Part shown: positions 1 through 5,628 of the stretch, piece after piece | How positions within the stretch are numbered: the first letter of the stretch is position 1 | Layout of the letters: every line of letters starts with the position of its first letter | Origin: Clostridiales bacterium UBA1389 | Lineage (GTDB): Bacteria > Bacillota > Clostridia > Oscillospirales > CAG-382 | Direction: 5' to 3' | Assembly (NCBI GenBank): GCA_002305335.1 | Contig: DBQR01000028.1 | Coordinates: 78,565-90,555 of the forward strand | DNA length: 11,991 nt | Notes under the pieces: model-generated | Seen by the model: only the letters and a program-made list of their open reading frames with translations | What the model was told of the DNA's origin: nothing | Databases searched by the model: none | Program-made: the position numbers and the translations under genes

Positions 1-1
1 T

Positions 2-109
2 ATCGGTAAACCCACAAAGGAATATCCGTTAATCAACGGTAAGGCAACCTTTTATGTATGCAGGGATTTTACCTGCCTTCCGCCGGTGAACGATATAAAC
101 CGGCTGTAG
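2..109 (+). CDS. C-terminal end of a DUF255/YyaL-type thioredoxin-domain protein (5' partial)
   Basis: Reading from base 2 gives an open frame of 35 codons ending in TAG at 107-109, so the gene enters from the left edge. The tail contains YVCRDFTCLPPVNDI. This resembles the 'YVC-x-x-FTC-x-x-P-x-x-D' ending typical of the long (about 650-700 residue) DUF255 proteins such as Bacillus YyaL and human SPATA20. Family members have an N-terminal thioredoxin-like domain followed by an (alpha/alpha)6 barrel; their cellular role is poorly defined. Only the tail is visible, so the domain assignment rests on this short match by eye. The next gene starts 11 nt downstream on the same strand, so the two are probably cotranscribed. 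The alternative is a chance open frame, but the match and the well-placed downstream ribosome-binding site argue against it. Confidence 0.7.
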   Translation: MGKPTKEYPLINGKATFYVCRDFTCLPPVNDINRL

Positions 110-120
110 AAAGGAGTTTT

Positions 121-369
121 ATGGAGGAAAGACATAATCTTAAGATAACCACCCGGGACAGGGTGCTAAGGGCATGGCAGAACACCACCGAACTGGTACG
201 GGATTTTGAAACCTACTCAAGGGAAATCGAGGACAATAAGGAGGTCGCGGAAATGTTCGGCCGGTTTGCCGAGGACGAGGGTCATCACGCCGCAAGGCTG
301 CTGGAAGTTTTAAGGGAGCTGGAGGGGACAAAGCCAAAAAGGTGCGGTAAGAAAAAGGATGAAAGCTGA
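121..369 (+). CDS. Small ferritin-like/rubrerythrin-like two-helix protein (82 aa)
   Basis: The start at 121 is chosen because AAAGGAG lies at 110-116; an in-frame ATG at 58 lies inside the upstream gene and has no such site. The protein reads as two long amphipathic helices, roughly residues 9-38 and 40-69, joined by a short turn at D38-N39-K40, with a Lys-rich, Cys-containing tail (residues 71-82). Helix 2 carries FAEDEGHHA, so E53-x-x-H56 looks like the ExxH iron motif of rubrerythrins. E24 in helix 1 sits opposite it if the hairpin folds back at the turn. This is half of a normal four-helix ferritin bundle, so a di-iron site would need a dimer. Metal binding is inferred; no function is established. 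I recall similar 80-residue proteins in Clostridia, but cannot confirm a family here. It could also be a plain helical protein without metal. Confidence 0.65.
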   Translation: MEERHNLKITTRDRVLRAWQNTTELVRDFETYSREIEDNKEVAEMFGRFAEDEGHHAARLLEVLRELEGTKPKRCGKKKDES

Positions 370-401
370 AAGACAGGATGTAAAATTATTTCATAATAAA
401 A

Positions 402-436
402 AATGCAGGGACGGATATATTGTCTGTCCCTGCATT
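402..436 (-). terminator. Intrinsic terminator for the kinase-methyltransferase operon, possibly bidirectional
   Basis: A 14-bp stem (402-415 paired with 423-436, one G-T wobble) closes a 7-base loop. The perfect outer arm is AATGCAGGGAC against GTCCCTGCATT. Read on the - strand the stem runs straight into six T residues (complement of 398-403) and then more A/T, which is the classic Rho-independent form. It lies 47 bases past the stop of the methyltransferase gene. On the + strand the hairpin is followed only by CGATTTTA, so it would be a weaker terminator for the ferritin-like gene, which ends 33 bases before it. Confidence 0.9.
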
Positions 437-482
437 CGATTTTACCTTGCTGTTTATATATGTTTTTCTCTTGTTGCTTTGA

Positions 483-1205
483 TTAAATCATACCGTTTTT
501 ACGGGAAAAGATATACATCCCTATTCCGGCGGCGACGGCAAGGTTAAAGGAATCGATATCCGGCGAAAAGGGGATTTTTATGCTTGTCCCGACCTGTAAA
601 AAGGATTTGTCAAGGCCATGGGCTTCGTTGCCGAAAATAAGGGAATTTTTTTCGCATTTTTCGGCATCCTCCGGAACGGTGGTTCCGTTTAACATAAAGG
701 GGAAAAGCCGGTGGCCGGGAAATTTGGCTTTGTAGTCCGAAAAATCGGAAAACAGTTCGAAGTTAATATGAAACAGTCCCCCCATGGCGGCCCGAATTGT
801 TTTGGGGTTCCAGATGTCGGCGGCAGGCTCGATTATGGCAAGGTTTTTATAATTCATCCCCGCCATTGTGCGGATGATGGTTCCCAAATTTCCCATGTCG
901 GAGGGGTTGACCAGCACGATATGGGGCTTATCGGGGGATATTGCGTCAATATATTTTTCTACCACGCCGAAAACAAAGCAGTTTTCCTTGGGGCTTACAA
1001 TGTTAAAGGCTTTGTCGGAAAACGAAACGGGGATATTTTTGCGTTGACATAATTCAGTCAGATCCATCTTGCCCCGGTAGGCGGAATGGATATTAACCTC
1101 CCTGACAATTTCGGGGCGGGTGTTTATAAGCTCAATGGTTATGCTCGCCCCCAGGGCGTAAGAGCAGGGGTTTTCTTTTTTATATGCCTTTACTTTAGTT
1201 GACAT
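483..1205 (-). CDS. SpoU/TrmH-family RNA 2'-O-ribose methyltransferase (240 aa)
   Basis: Predicted SAM-dependent RNA ribose 2'-O-methyltransferase with the deep trefoil-knot (SPOUT) fold. The N-terminal part (about 1-90) resembles the SpoU substrate-binding domain: YALG near residue 17, TIELI, then RPE and IHS. Motif 1 is at 100-113 (NPSDMGNLGTIIRT, with N106 and the catalytic-type R112). Motif 2 is at 189-198 (LIFGNEAHGL, with E194). Motif 3 is at 210-226 (IPF...DSFNLAVAA, where many relatives have SLN). Length is normal for the family. I take the start at 1205, since GGAAG lies 9 nt upstream; an in-frame ATG at 1214 has that site directly against it. The gene overlaps the end of the upstream kinase gene by 11 bp, implying translational coupling. 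The RNA target cannot be told: 23S rRNA, tRNA and resistance methylases all share this fold. Confidence 0.88.
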   Translation of the reverse strand: MSTKVKAYKKENPCSYALGASITIELINTRPEIVREVNIHSAYRGKMDLTELCQRKNIPVSFSDKAFNIVSPKENCFVFGVVEKYIDAISPDKPHIVLVNPSDMGNLGTIIRTMAGMNYKNLAIIEPAADIWNPKTIRAAMGGLFHINFELFSDFSDYKAKFPGHRLFPFMLNGTTVPEDAEKCEKNSLIFGNEAHGLDKSFLQVGTSIKIPFSPDIDSFNLAVAAGIGMYIFSRKNGMI

Positions 1206-2094
1206 AATGCTCATCTTCCGTCATGATTTTTGTAAATTCCACTTCCCTTATGTCGGGGGTCCGGCTGCTTTCCACATTCCAGCAGTGTGCCATACACATT
1301 TCCACAAACACAAGTTTAAGTATATCCCCTTCGGGGATGTTTAACTTTTCTGACAGGGTTTTGATTATATAAAGGTATTTTGCTTTGAAGCCGTCGGTTA
1401 TTTCATCCTCGAATTCATTCAGTATAAAGCGGGGGATGTCAAACACCCTGTCCCCCACCACCCCTTTGGGGTCGATGATACGGTACTTGCAGTAGCTGCC
1501 AAGGAGGATATTATCGTGGTGAAAATCCCCGTGGAGAAGCATCTCGCCGGGGTATTTGTCCCAAAGCCGGCGGCAGATTTTTTCAGCTTCATCCATATAG
1601 GCGGAAAGTGTTTTGTAATCCTCTCTTCCCCTCATATAAGCCGCAATACGGGTAACCCAGCCGAGATAGGTGGGGTAAAGGGATTTGTCCGAAGGGGTTT
1701 TATGAAGGTTTGCAAACAGGTCACAAAAAATATCAAGGCGTTTGTCAATATGGGTAATTTCCCTAAGGCGGCTACCCGGAATAATCCGTTCAATCAGCAA
1801 AACGCCGTTTTGAACGTCGGCCTTATAAAGACGGCAGAAGGAAGTGCCGTCATATTCCCTTAATGCGTTGTATTCGGTCAGGGTTTCCCGGCAGGGATTT
1901 CCGATTTTCAGAATACAGCTGCCGTGAATTTCCGACACGCATTTGAAAATGCAGTTTACCGAATAATAGTCTATCTGTTCAAGTTCTGAAAGGTGCCATT
2001 CGTTTATGTATCTGTCAAGTTTGGCTTGCAGGGCATTGTAAAAGGTTTCGCCGAAGTGGGATATTATTTTATTTGCATTCATTTTAACCGTCAT
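1195..2094 (-). CDS. Aminoglycoside/hydroxyurea phosphotransferase-family kinase (299 aa, PF04655-like)
   Basis: Small-molecule kinase of the APH superfamily, predicted to move the gamma-phosphate of ATP to a hydroxyl group of a substrate in the cytosol. Visible marks: an ATP-binding-type lysine in ILKIG (K63), E74 in the following helix, the Brenner motif at 187-197 (LHGDFHHDNIL, with D190 and N195), and IDPKG at 207-211 in place of DFG. Asp-Pro-Lys-Gly followed by VVGDRVFDI is characteristic of the streptomycin 6-kinase/hydroxyurea kinase branch. Start chosen at 2094: AAGGAAAG lies 8 nt upstream, while an upstream in-frame ATG (2136) has no ribosome site and falls beside the -10 box. Some branch members confer resistance, but many relatives of this type in Clostridia have no known substrate, so I do not call it a resistance gene. 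Cotranscribed with the overlapping RNA methyltransferase gene. Confidence 0.82.
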   Translation of the reverse strand: MTVKMNANKIISHFGETFYNALQAKLDRYINEWHLSELEQIDYYSVNCIFKCVSEIHGSCILKIGNPCRETLTEYNALREYDGTSFCRLYKADVQNGVLLIERIIPGSRLREITHIDKRLDIFCDLFANLHKTPSDKSLYPTYLGWVTRIAAYMRGREDYKTLSAYMDEAEKICRRLWDKYPGEMLLHGDFHHDNILLGSYCKYRIIDPKGVVGDRVFDIPRFILNEFEDEITDGFKAKYLYIIKTLSEKLNIPEGDILKLVFVEMCMAHCWNVESSRTPDIREVEFTKIMTEDEHYVN

Positions 2095-2102
2095 ATTCTG
2101 CA

Positions 2103-2110
2103 CTTTCCTT
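2103..2110 (-). promoter_or_regulatory. Ribosome-binding site that fixes the kinase start
   Basis: AAGGAAAG on the - strand, 8 nt before the ATG at 2094. It decides against the longer reading from 2136, which would begin next to the promoter's -10 box with only A/T bases before it. Confidence 0.7.
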
Positions 2111-2126
2111 ACATGGCGATAGGACA

Positions 2127-2155
2127 AATATAACATATTATTAAATTAAAAACAA
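2127..2155 (-). promoter_or_regulatory. SigA-type extended -10 promoter for the kinase-methyltransferase operon
   Basis: On the - strand: TTGTTT (2150-2155), a 17-nt spacer, and TATATT (2127-2132) preceded by TG one base away, giving TGTTATATT. The spacing is ideal and the -10 element is extended, as is common in Bacillota. Transcription would start near 2120, leaving a leader of about 25 nt before the ATG at 2094. Recognised by eye only. Confidence 0.65.
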
Positions 2156-2187
2156 CCCCGTTTTAACTGTTAGTTGACAAACCGGGG
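2156..2187. repeat. Imperfect inverted repeat between divergent -35 boxes (operator candidate)
   Basis: CCCCGTTT (2156-2163) pairs with AAACCGGGG (2179-2187), eight base pairs with a single bulged C, around a 15-base centre. It touches the -35 box of the leftward promoter and covers the -35 box of the rightward one, and it lies upstream of both predicted transcription starts. It would therefore act as DNA rather than as RNA structure. A repressor site is possible; chance is also possible for arms this short. Confidence 0.3.
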
Positions 2188-2203
2188 CTGAATTTGTTAT
2201 TAT
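2174..2203 (+). promoter_or_regulatory. SigA-type extended -10 promoter for the P-loop gene
   Basis: TTGACA (2174-2179), an 18-nt spacer, and TATTAT (2198-2203) preceded by TG one base away (TGTTATTAT). The consensus -35 box and extended -10 make this a strong candidate. Transcription would begin near 2210, about 24 nt before the start codon at 2234. Confidence 0.7.
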
Positions 2204-2220
2204 TTAGTAATGTTTATACG

Positions 2221-2226
2221 GGAGGT
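2221..2226 (+). promoter_or_regulatory. Ribosome-binding site that fixes the P-loop gene start
   Basis: GGAGGT, 7 nt before the ATG at 2234, is a near-ideal Shine-Dalgarno site. It rules out the in-frame ATG at 2210, which falls at the predicted transcription start and has no such site. Confidence 0.85.
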
Positions 2227-2233
2227 AGCAAAA

Positions 2234-2821
2234 ATGCCTAATCTTGTTGTAATTTTAGGGCCCCATGCGGTGGGAAAGATGACGGTGGGGCAGGAGCTTT
2301 CTGAAATCACCGGCTATAAGCTGTTCCATAACCATATGTCAATAGAACTTGTAAGAAACTTTTTTAGCATACACGGCAGTGAGGAGGGCAGATATCTTAA
2401 CGGAGTCATCCGCAGGGAAATATTTGAAACCGTGGCAAGAAGCAGCCTTTCCGGACTTATTTTCACCTACATGTGTGATTTTAATTATAAAAGCGAACTT
2501 GATTACATACTGAATCTGATTGATCTTTATACAAAAAGCGGCGGAAAGACCTGCGTCGTGGAACTCAGCGCCGATTTTGATGTCCGTCTTGAAAGGAACA
2601 AAAGCGAAAACCGCTTAAAACACAAGGAATCCAAGCGGAACATTGCCGAAAGCGAAGCCGAAATGCTTTCCACCTCCGCAAGACACCGATTGAATTCCCG
2701 TGAAGGGGAGGTGCTCCCCTTTGAAAATTATATTAAAATCGACAACACCCATATTTCCCCCGAACAGGTTGCGGAAATGATATGCCGTCATTTTAACTTA
2801 AAAAAGCTATCTGATAAATGA
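2234..2821 (+). CDS. P-loop NTPase/kinase-like protein of unknown substrate (195 aa)
   Basis: The protein opens with a beta strand and Walker A loop, LGPHAVGKMTVG (residues 8-19; G9, G14-K15, M16-T17), as in shikimate and nucleotide kinases. The segment up to HNHMSIELV (residues 32-40) looks like a family of about 180-200 residue 'AAA family ATPase' or shikimate-kinase-like proteins widespread in Bacillota. A beta strand VVELSAD at 108-114 is followed by an Arg/Lys-rich stretch (R118, R121, R127, K134-R135), which may form the phosphate-binding lid. I see no membrane segment or signal peptide. The likely activity is phosphoryl transfer to a small molecule in the cytosol, but the acceptor is unknown. 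The gene has its own promoter and is divergent from the drug-kinase-like gene. Its last 15 bp overlap the end of leuB on the other strand. Confidence 0.75.
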   Translation: MPNLVVILGPHAVGKMTVGQELSEITGYKLFHNHMSIELVRNFFSIHGSEEGRYLNGVIRREIFETVARSSLSGLIFTYMCDFNYKSELDYILNLIDLYTKSGGKTCVVELSADFDVRLERNKSENRLKHKESKRNIAESEAEMLSTSARHRLNSREGEVLPFENYIKIDNTHISPEQVAEMICRHFNLKKLSDK

Positions 2822-3859
2822 AATTATTTTTTCCGTCATTTCGGCAGTCCCCAGATTACCGCCCAAATCGGGGGTAAGAAAGCCGGCGTTCAGGGTGTCG
2901 TTTACCGCCCTTTCGATGGATGATGCTTCTTTTTCCAAACCGAAAGAATGCCTTAACATCATCGCCGCCGAAAGTACGGTGGCGGCGGGGTTGGCAATGC
3001 CTTTTCCCGCGATATCCGGCGCCGAGCCGTGGATGGGTTCGTACAACCCCTTCTTCCCCTTCCCTAAGGAGGCGGAGGGCAGCATTCCGATGGAGCCGGT
3101 AAGCTGGGAGGCTTCGTCGGACAGTATGTCGCCGAACATATTTGACGTAACCAATACATCAAACTGTGCCGGGTTCTTTATAAGCTGCATGGCGGCGTTG
3201 TCGACAAGCATATCGCTGTATTCAATGCCGCTGTATTCCGAAGCAAGGCGGTGCATTACCTCCCGCCACAGCCTTGAGGTTTCAAGGACATTCGCCTTAT
3301 CCACGCTTGTCACCTTCTTTGACCTCTGCCCCGCAAGCTCAAAGGCGACCCTGCCTATACGTTCGATTTCGGTCTCGCTGTAGGTTTCGGTGTCGTAGGC
3401 GGCAGCCCCCCTTGCCCCGATTTTACGCCCCCGCTTGCCGAAATAAATTCCTCCCGTAAGCTCCCTTACAATCATAATGTCAAAACCGGCATTGGATTTA
3501 AGGGGGGATTTTTCTTTTAAGGCACCAAAAAGCTTTACGGGGCGGAGATTTGCATACAGTCCCAGAGCTTTGCGTATTCCCAGAAGTCCCGCTTCGGGAC
3601 GGAGATTCCCCGGAAGAGTGTCCCATTTGGGACCCCCCACGGCACCCAGCAGCACGCTGTCGCTGTTTAGGCAGCCCTGTATTGTTTCCTCCGGCAGGGG
3701 GACACCGGTCTGGTCAAGGGCGATTCCCCCCATAATAAGGGATTTGTATTCAAAGGTATGGTTATACAGCCGGGCTATCCGGTCAAGCACCGACAGTGTG
3801 CTATCCACCACTTCGGGACCGATACCGTCGCCTTTTAACAGGGCAATCTTAAACTTCAT
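2807..3859 (-). CDS. leuB: 3-isopropylmalate dehydrogenase (350 aa)
   Basis: Oxidatively decarboxylates (2R,3S)-3-isopropylmalate with NAD+ to 2-oxoisocaproate, the leucine precursor. It probably also converts 3-methylmalate to 2-oxobutyrate here, given cimA in the operon. Residues expected from Thermus LeuB are all present at matching spacing: R96, R106 and R132 (malate carboxylate), Y139 and K188 (catalysis), D220, D244 and D248 (metal). The nucleotide-side motifs GDGIGPEV (10-17) and YEPIHGSAPDIAGKGIANP (273-291) are intact. Length is typical. Start and stop are tightly coupled with leuD: the leuD TAA and this ATG share one base (TAATG). Last gene of the operon; it runs 15 bp into the 3' end of the convergent P-loop gene, with no clear terminator between them. 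Confidence 0.97.
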   Translation of the reverse strand: MKFKIALLKGDGIGPEVVDSTLSVLDRIARLYNHTFEYKSLIMGGIALDQTGVPLPEETIQGCLNSDSVLLGAVGGPKWDTLPGNLRPEAGLLGIRKALGLYANLRPVKLFGALKEKSPLKSNAGFDIMIVRELTGGIYFGKRGRKIGARGAAAYDTETYSETEIERIGRVAFELAGQRSKKVTSVDKANVLETSRLWREVMHRLASEYSGIEYSDMLVDNAAMQLIKNPAQFDVLVTSNMFGDILSDEASQLTGSIGMLPSASLGKGKKGLYEPIHGSAPDIAGKGIANPAATVLSAAMMLRHSFGLEKEASSIERAVNDTLNAGFLTPDLGGNLGTAEMTEKIISFIR

Positions 3860-4359
3860 TACTTAACAATTCCTTTCAAAACCGCATTCACAAGGCCTCC
3901 GGCGGAAATTATCTGCTGGATAAACTCCGGGAAAGGGGTGGTTTTGTATTCCCCACCGGTGGTAAAGTTGTATATTATACCTTTATTAAAATCCATTCCC
4001 GCTTCATCCCCTTCGGAAATGTTTTCAACCGCTTCGGGGCATTCGATAATGGGAAGGCCTATATTTATAGCGTTGCGGTAAAAAATCCTTGCAAAACTTT
4101 TGGCGATAATCAGGGAAATACCGCTTTCCTTAATGGCTATTGGAGCGTGTTCCCGGGAGGAACCGCAGCCGAAATTACTGCCGGCTACGATAATATCCCC
4201 CTGTTTCACCCGGCGGACAAAGGTTTTGTCAAGGTCCTCCATACAGTGAAGGGCAAGCTCGGCCTTGTCGGTGGTGTTTAAATACCTTGCGGGGATTATT
4301 ACGTCGGTGTCGATATTGTCGCCGTAAACTATGGCGTTGCCTTTTACATTCAGTTTCAT
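3859..4359 (-). CDS. leuD: 3-isopropylmalate dehydratase small subunit (166 aa)
   Basis: Small (swivelling) subunit that, with LeuC, isomerises 2-isopropylmalate to 3-isopropylmalate via isopropylmaleate, and very likely citramalate to 3-methylmalate. Motifs: YGDNIDTDVIIPARYL (12-27) and the substrate loop SNFGCGSSREHAP (61-73). At 166 residues it is the short archaeal/homoaconitase-like form, not the roughly 200-residue enterobacterial form, and it matches the type of its LeuC partner. The leuC stop lies one base upstream of this ATG, and the ribosome site GGAGG is inside the last codons of leuC, so the two subunits are translationally coupled. Confidence 0.96.
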   Translation of the reverse strand: MKLNVKGNAIVYGDNIDTDVIIPARYLNTTDKAELALHCMEDLDKTFVRRVKQGDIIVAGSNFGCGSSREHAPIAIKESGISLIIAKSFARIFYRNAINIGLPIIECPEAVENISEGDEAGMDFNKGIIYNFTTGGEYKTTPFPEFIQQIISAGGLVNAVLKGIVK

Positions 4360-4360
4360 G

Positions 4361-5626
4361 CTACATAACCTCCGAAGGGTGTGAAATTCTGCCGGTTAGG
4401 GCGGAGGCGGCCGCCACGGCGGGGGAGGCAAGATAAACTTCCGACCCCGGGTCCCCCATACGGCCTACGAAGTTCCGGTTAGTGGTTGCCACAGCCCGTT
4501 CCCCCTTTGCCAGGATTCCCATGTGTCCCCCCAGACAGGGACCGCAGGTGGGGGCGGAAACTATGGCTCCCGCTTCGATGAAGGTTTTAAGAAGTCCGTT
4601 TTCCAGCGCTTTCAGATAAATTTTCTGGGTTGCGGGGATTATAATGGCTCTTACGTTTTTTGCAACCTTTTTTCCCTTCAGTATGCCCGCGGCGATTTCA
4701 AGGTCCTCGTATCTGCCGTTGGTGCAGGAGCCTATAACCACCTGGTCTATTTTAATTTTCCCTATTTCGTCAAAGGTTTTGGTGTTTTCGGGTAAATGGG
4801 GGAAAGCTACGGTGGGGGTGATTGCGGCTAAATCTATTTCATAAACCTTTTCATATTCGGCGTCATCGTCGGCCTTGTAAATTACGGGGGTTTTTGCCCC
4901 TGTTTCTTTTAAAAATTCCGCGGTTTTTTCGTCAAAGTCGAAGATGCCGTTCTTTGCCCCCGCTTCGATAGCCATATTCGCCATGCAAAGCCGGTCGCTT
5001 ACGGACAGGCCTGACAGGCCTTCTCCGGTGAATTCCATTGACTTGTATAACGCCCCGTCAACGCCTATCATGCCTATGATGTGGAGGATAACGTCTTTTC
5101 CCGAAACCCATTTGCCAGGTTTTCCCTTAAGGACGAATTTTATCGCCGGAGGCACCTTGAACCAGGCCTTTCCCGTTGCCATGGCGGAAGCCATGTCGGT
5201 GGAGCCCACCCCGGTGGAAAACGCTGTCAGCGCCCCGTAGGTGCAGGTGTGGGAATCGGCGCCGATTATCAGATCCCCCGCCGTAACTAAACCCCGTTCG
5301 GGTAAAAGGGCGTGTTCAACGCCGGCATTTCCCCCTTCAAAATAGTTGGAAATTTCCTTATTGTCCGCAAATTCCCGGCACAGCTTACACTGGGCGGCGG
5401 CTTTTATATCCTTATTGGGGGTGAAATGGTCCATCACCAGGGCAACCTTGGTTTTGTCGAACACCTTTTCAAAGCCCAGGCGGCCGAATTCCTTTATGGC
5501 AACCGGGGAAGTTATATCGTTTCCCAAAACCATATCCACACCGGCAAGGATTAGTTCCCCCGTCTTGACGGTGTCCTTCCCGGCATGGGATGCCAGTATT
5601 TTTTGTGTCAGCGTCATGCCTGCCAT
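4361..5626 (-). CDS. leuC: 3-isopropylmalate dehydratase large subunit, homoaconitase-like type (421 aa)
   Basis: Catalytic aconitase-family subunit holding a [4Fe-4S] cluster. The three cluster cysteines are visible: C301 in GSCTNGR, and C361 and C364 in PTCGPCLGGHMG. Other signatures are GADSHTCTYGALTAFSTGVGS (122-142, first part) and NRNFVGRMGDPGSEVYLASP (383-402). At about 420 residues it belongs to the archaeal/Clostridia-type LeuC rather than the 466-residue E. coli type. Start: AGGAG at 5634-5638 sits 7 nt before the ATG at 5626. An ATG at 5632, overlapping the cimA stop as ATGA, is only one base from that site and would add just Met-Ser. In this operon the enzyme should serve two substrates, 2-isopropylmalate from LeuA and citramalate from CimA, since no second dehydratase pair is present. 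Confidence 0.96.
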   Translation of the reverse strand: MAGMTLTQKILASHAGKDTVKTGELILAGVDMVLGNDITSPVAIKEFGRLGFEKVFDKTKVALVMDHFTPNKDIKAAAQCKLCREFADNKEISNYFEGGNAGVEHALLPERGLVTAGDLIIGADSHTCTYGALTAFSTGVGSTDMASAMATGKAWFKVPPAIKFVLKGKPGKWVSGKDVILHIIGMIGVDGALYKSMEFTGEGLSGLSVSDRLCMANMAIEAGAKNGIFDFDEKTAEFLKETGAKTPVIYKADDDAEYEKVYEIDLAAITPTVAFPHLPENTKTFDEIGKIKIDQVVIGSCTNGRYEDLEIAAGILKGKKVAKNVRAIIIPATQKIYLKALENGLLKTFIEAGAIVSAPTCGPCLGGHMGILAKGERAVATTNRNFVGRMGDPGSEVYLASPAVAAASALTGRISHPSEVM

Positions 5627-5628
5627 AC

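Noticed and set aside
359..547. 62-residue + strand open frame downstream of the ferritin-like gene
   Set aside because: It runs through the terminator hairpin and into the antisense of the methyltransferase gene, has no ribosome site, and looks like no known protein.
2095..2136. 14-residue N-terminal extension of the drug-kinase-like gene
   Set aside because: The upstream ATG lies next to the predicted -10 box and has no ribosome site; the ATG at 2094 has AAGGAAAG at 8 nt.
2801..2831. A/T-only inverted pairing around the leuB and P-loop gene stops
   Set aside because: A run of A and a run of T can pair across about 21 bases, but there is no GC stem, so I do not call it a terminator.
2851..2876. 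Hairpin CCCCAGATT/AATCGGGG near the end of leuB
   Set aside because: It lies within conserved leuB coding sequence, has a bulge, and no T run follows on either strand, so it does not qualify as a terminator.
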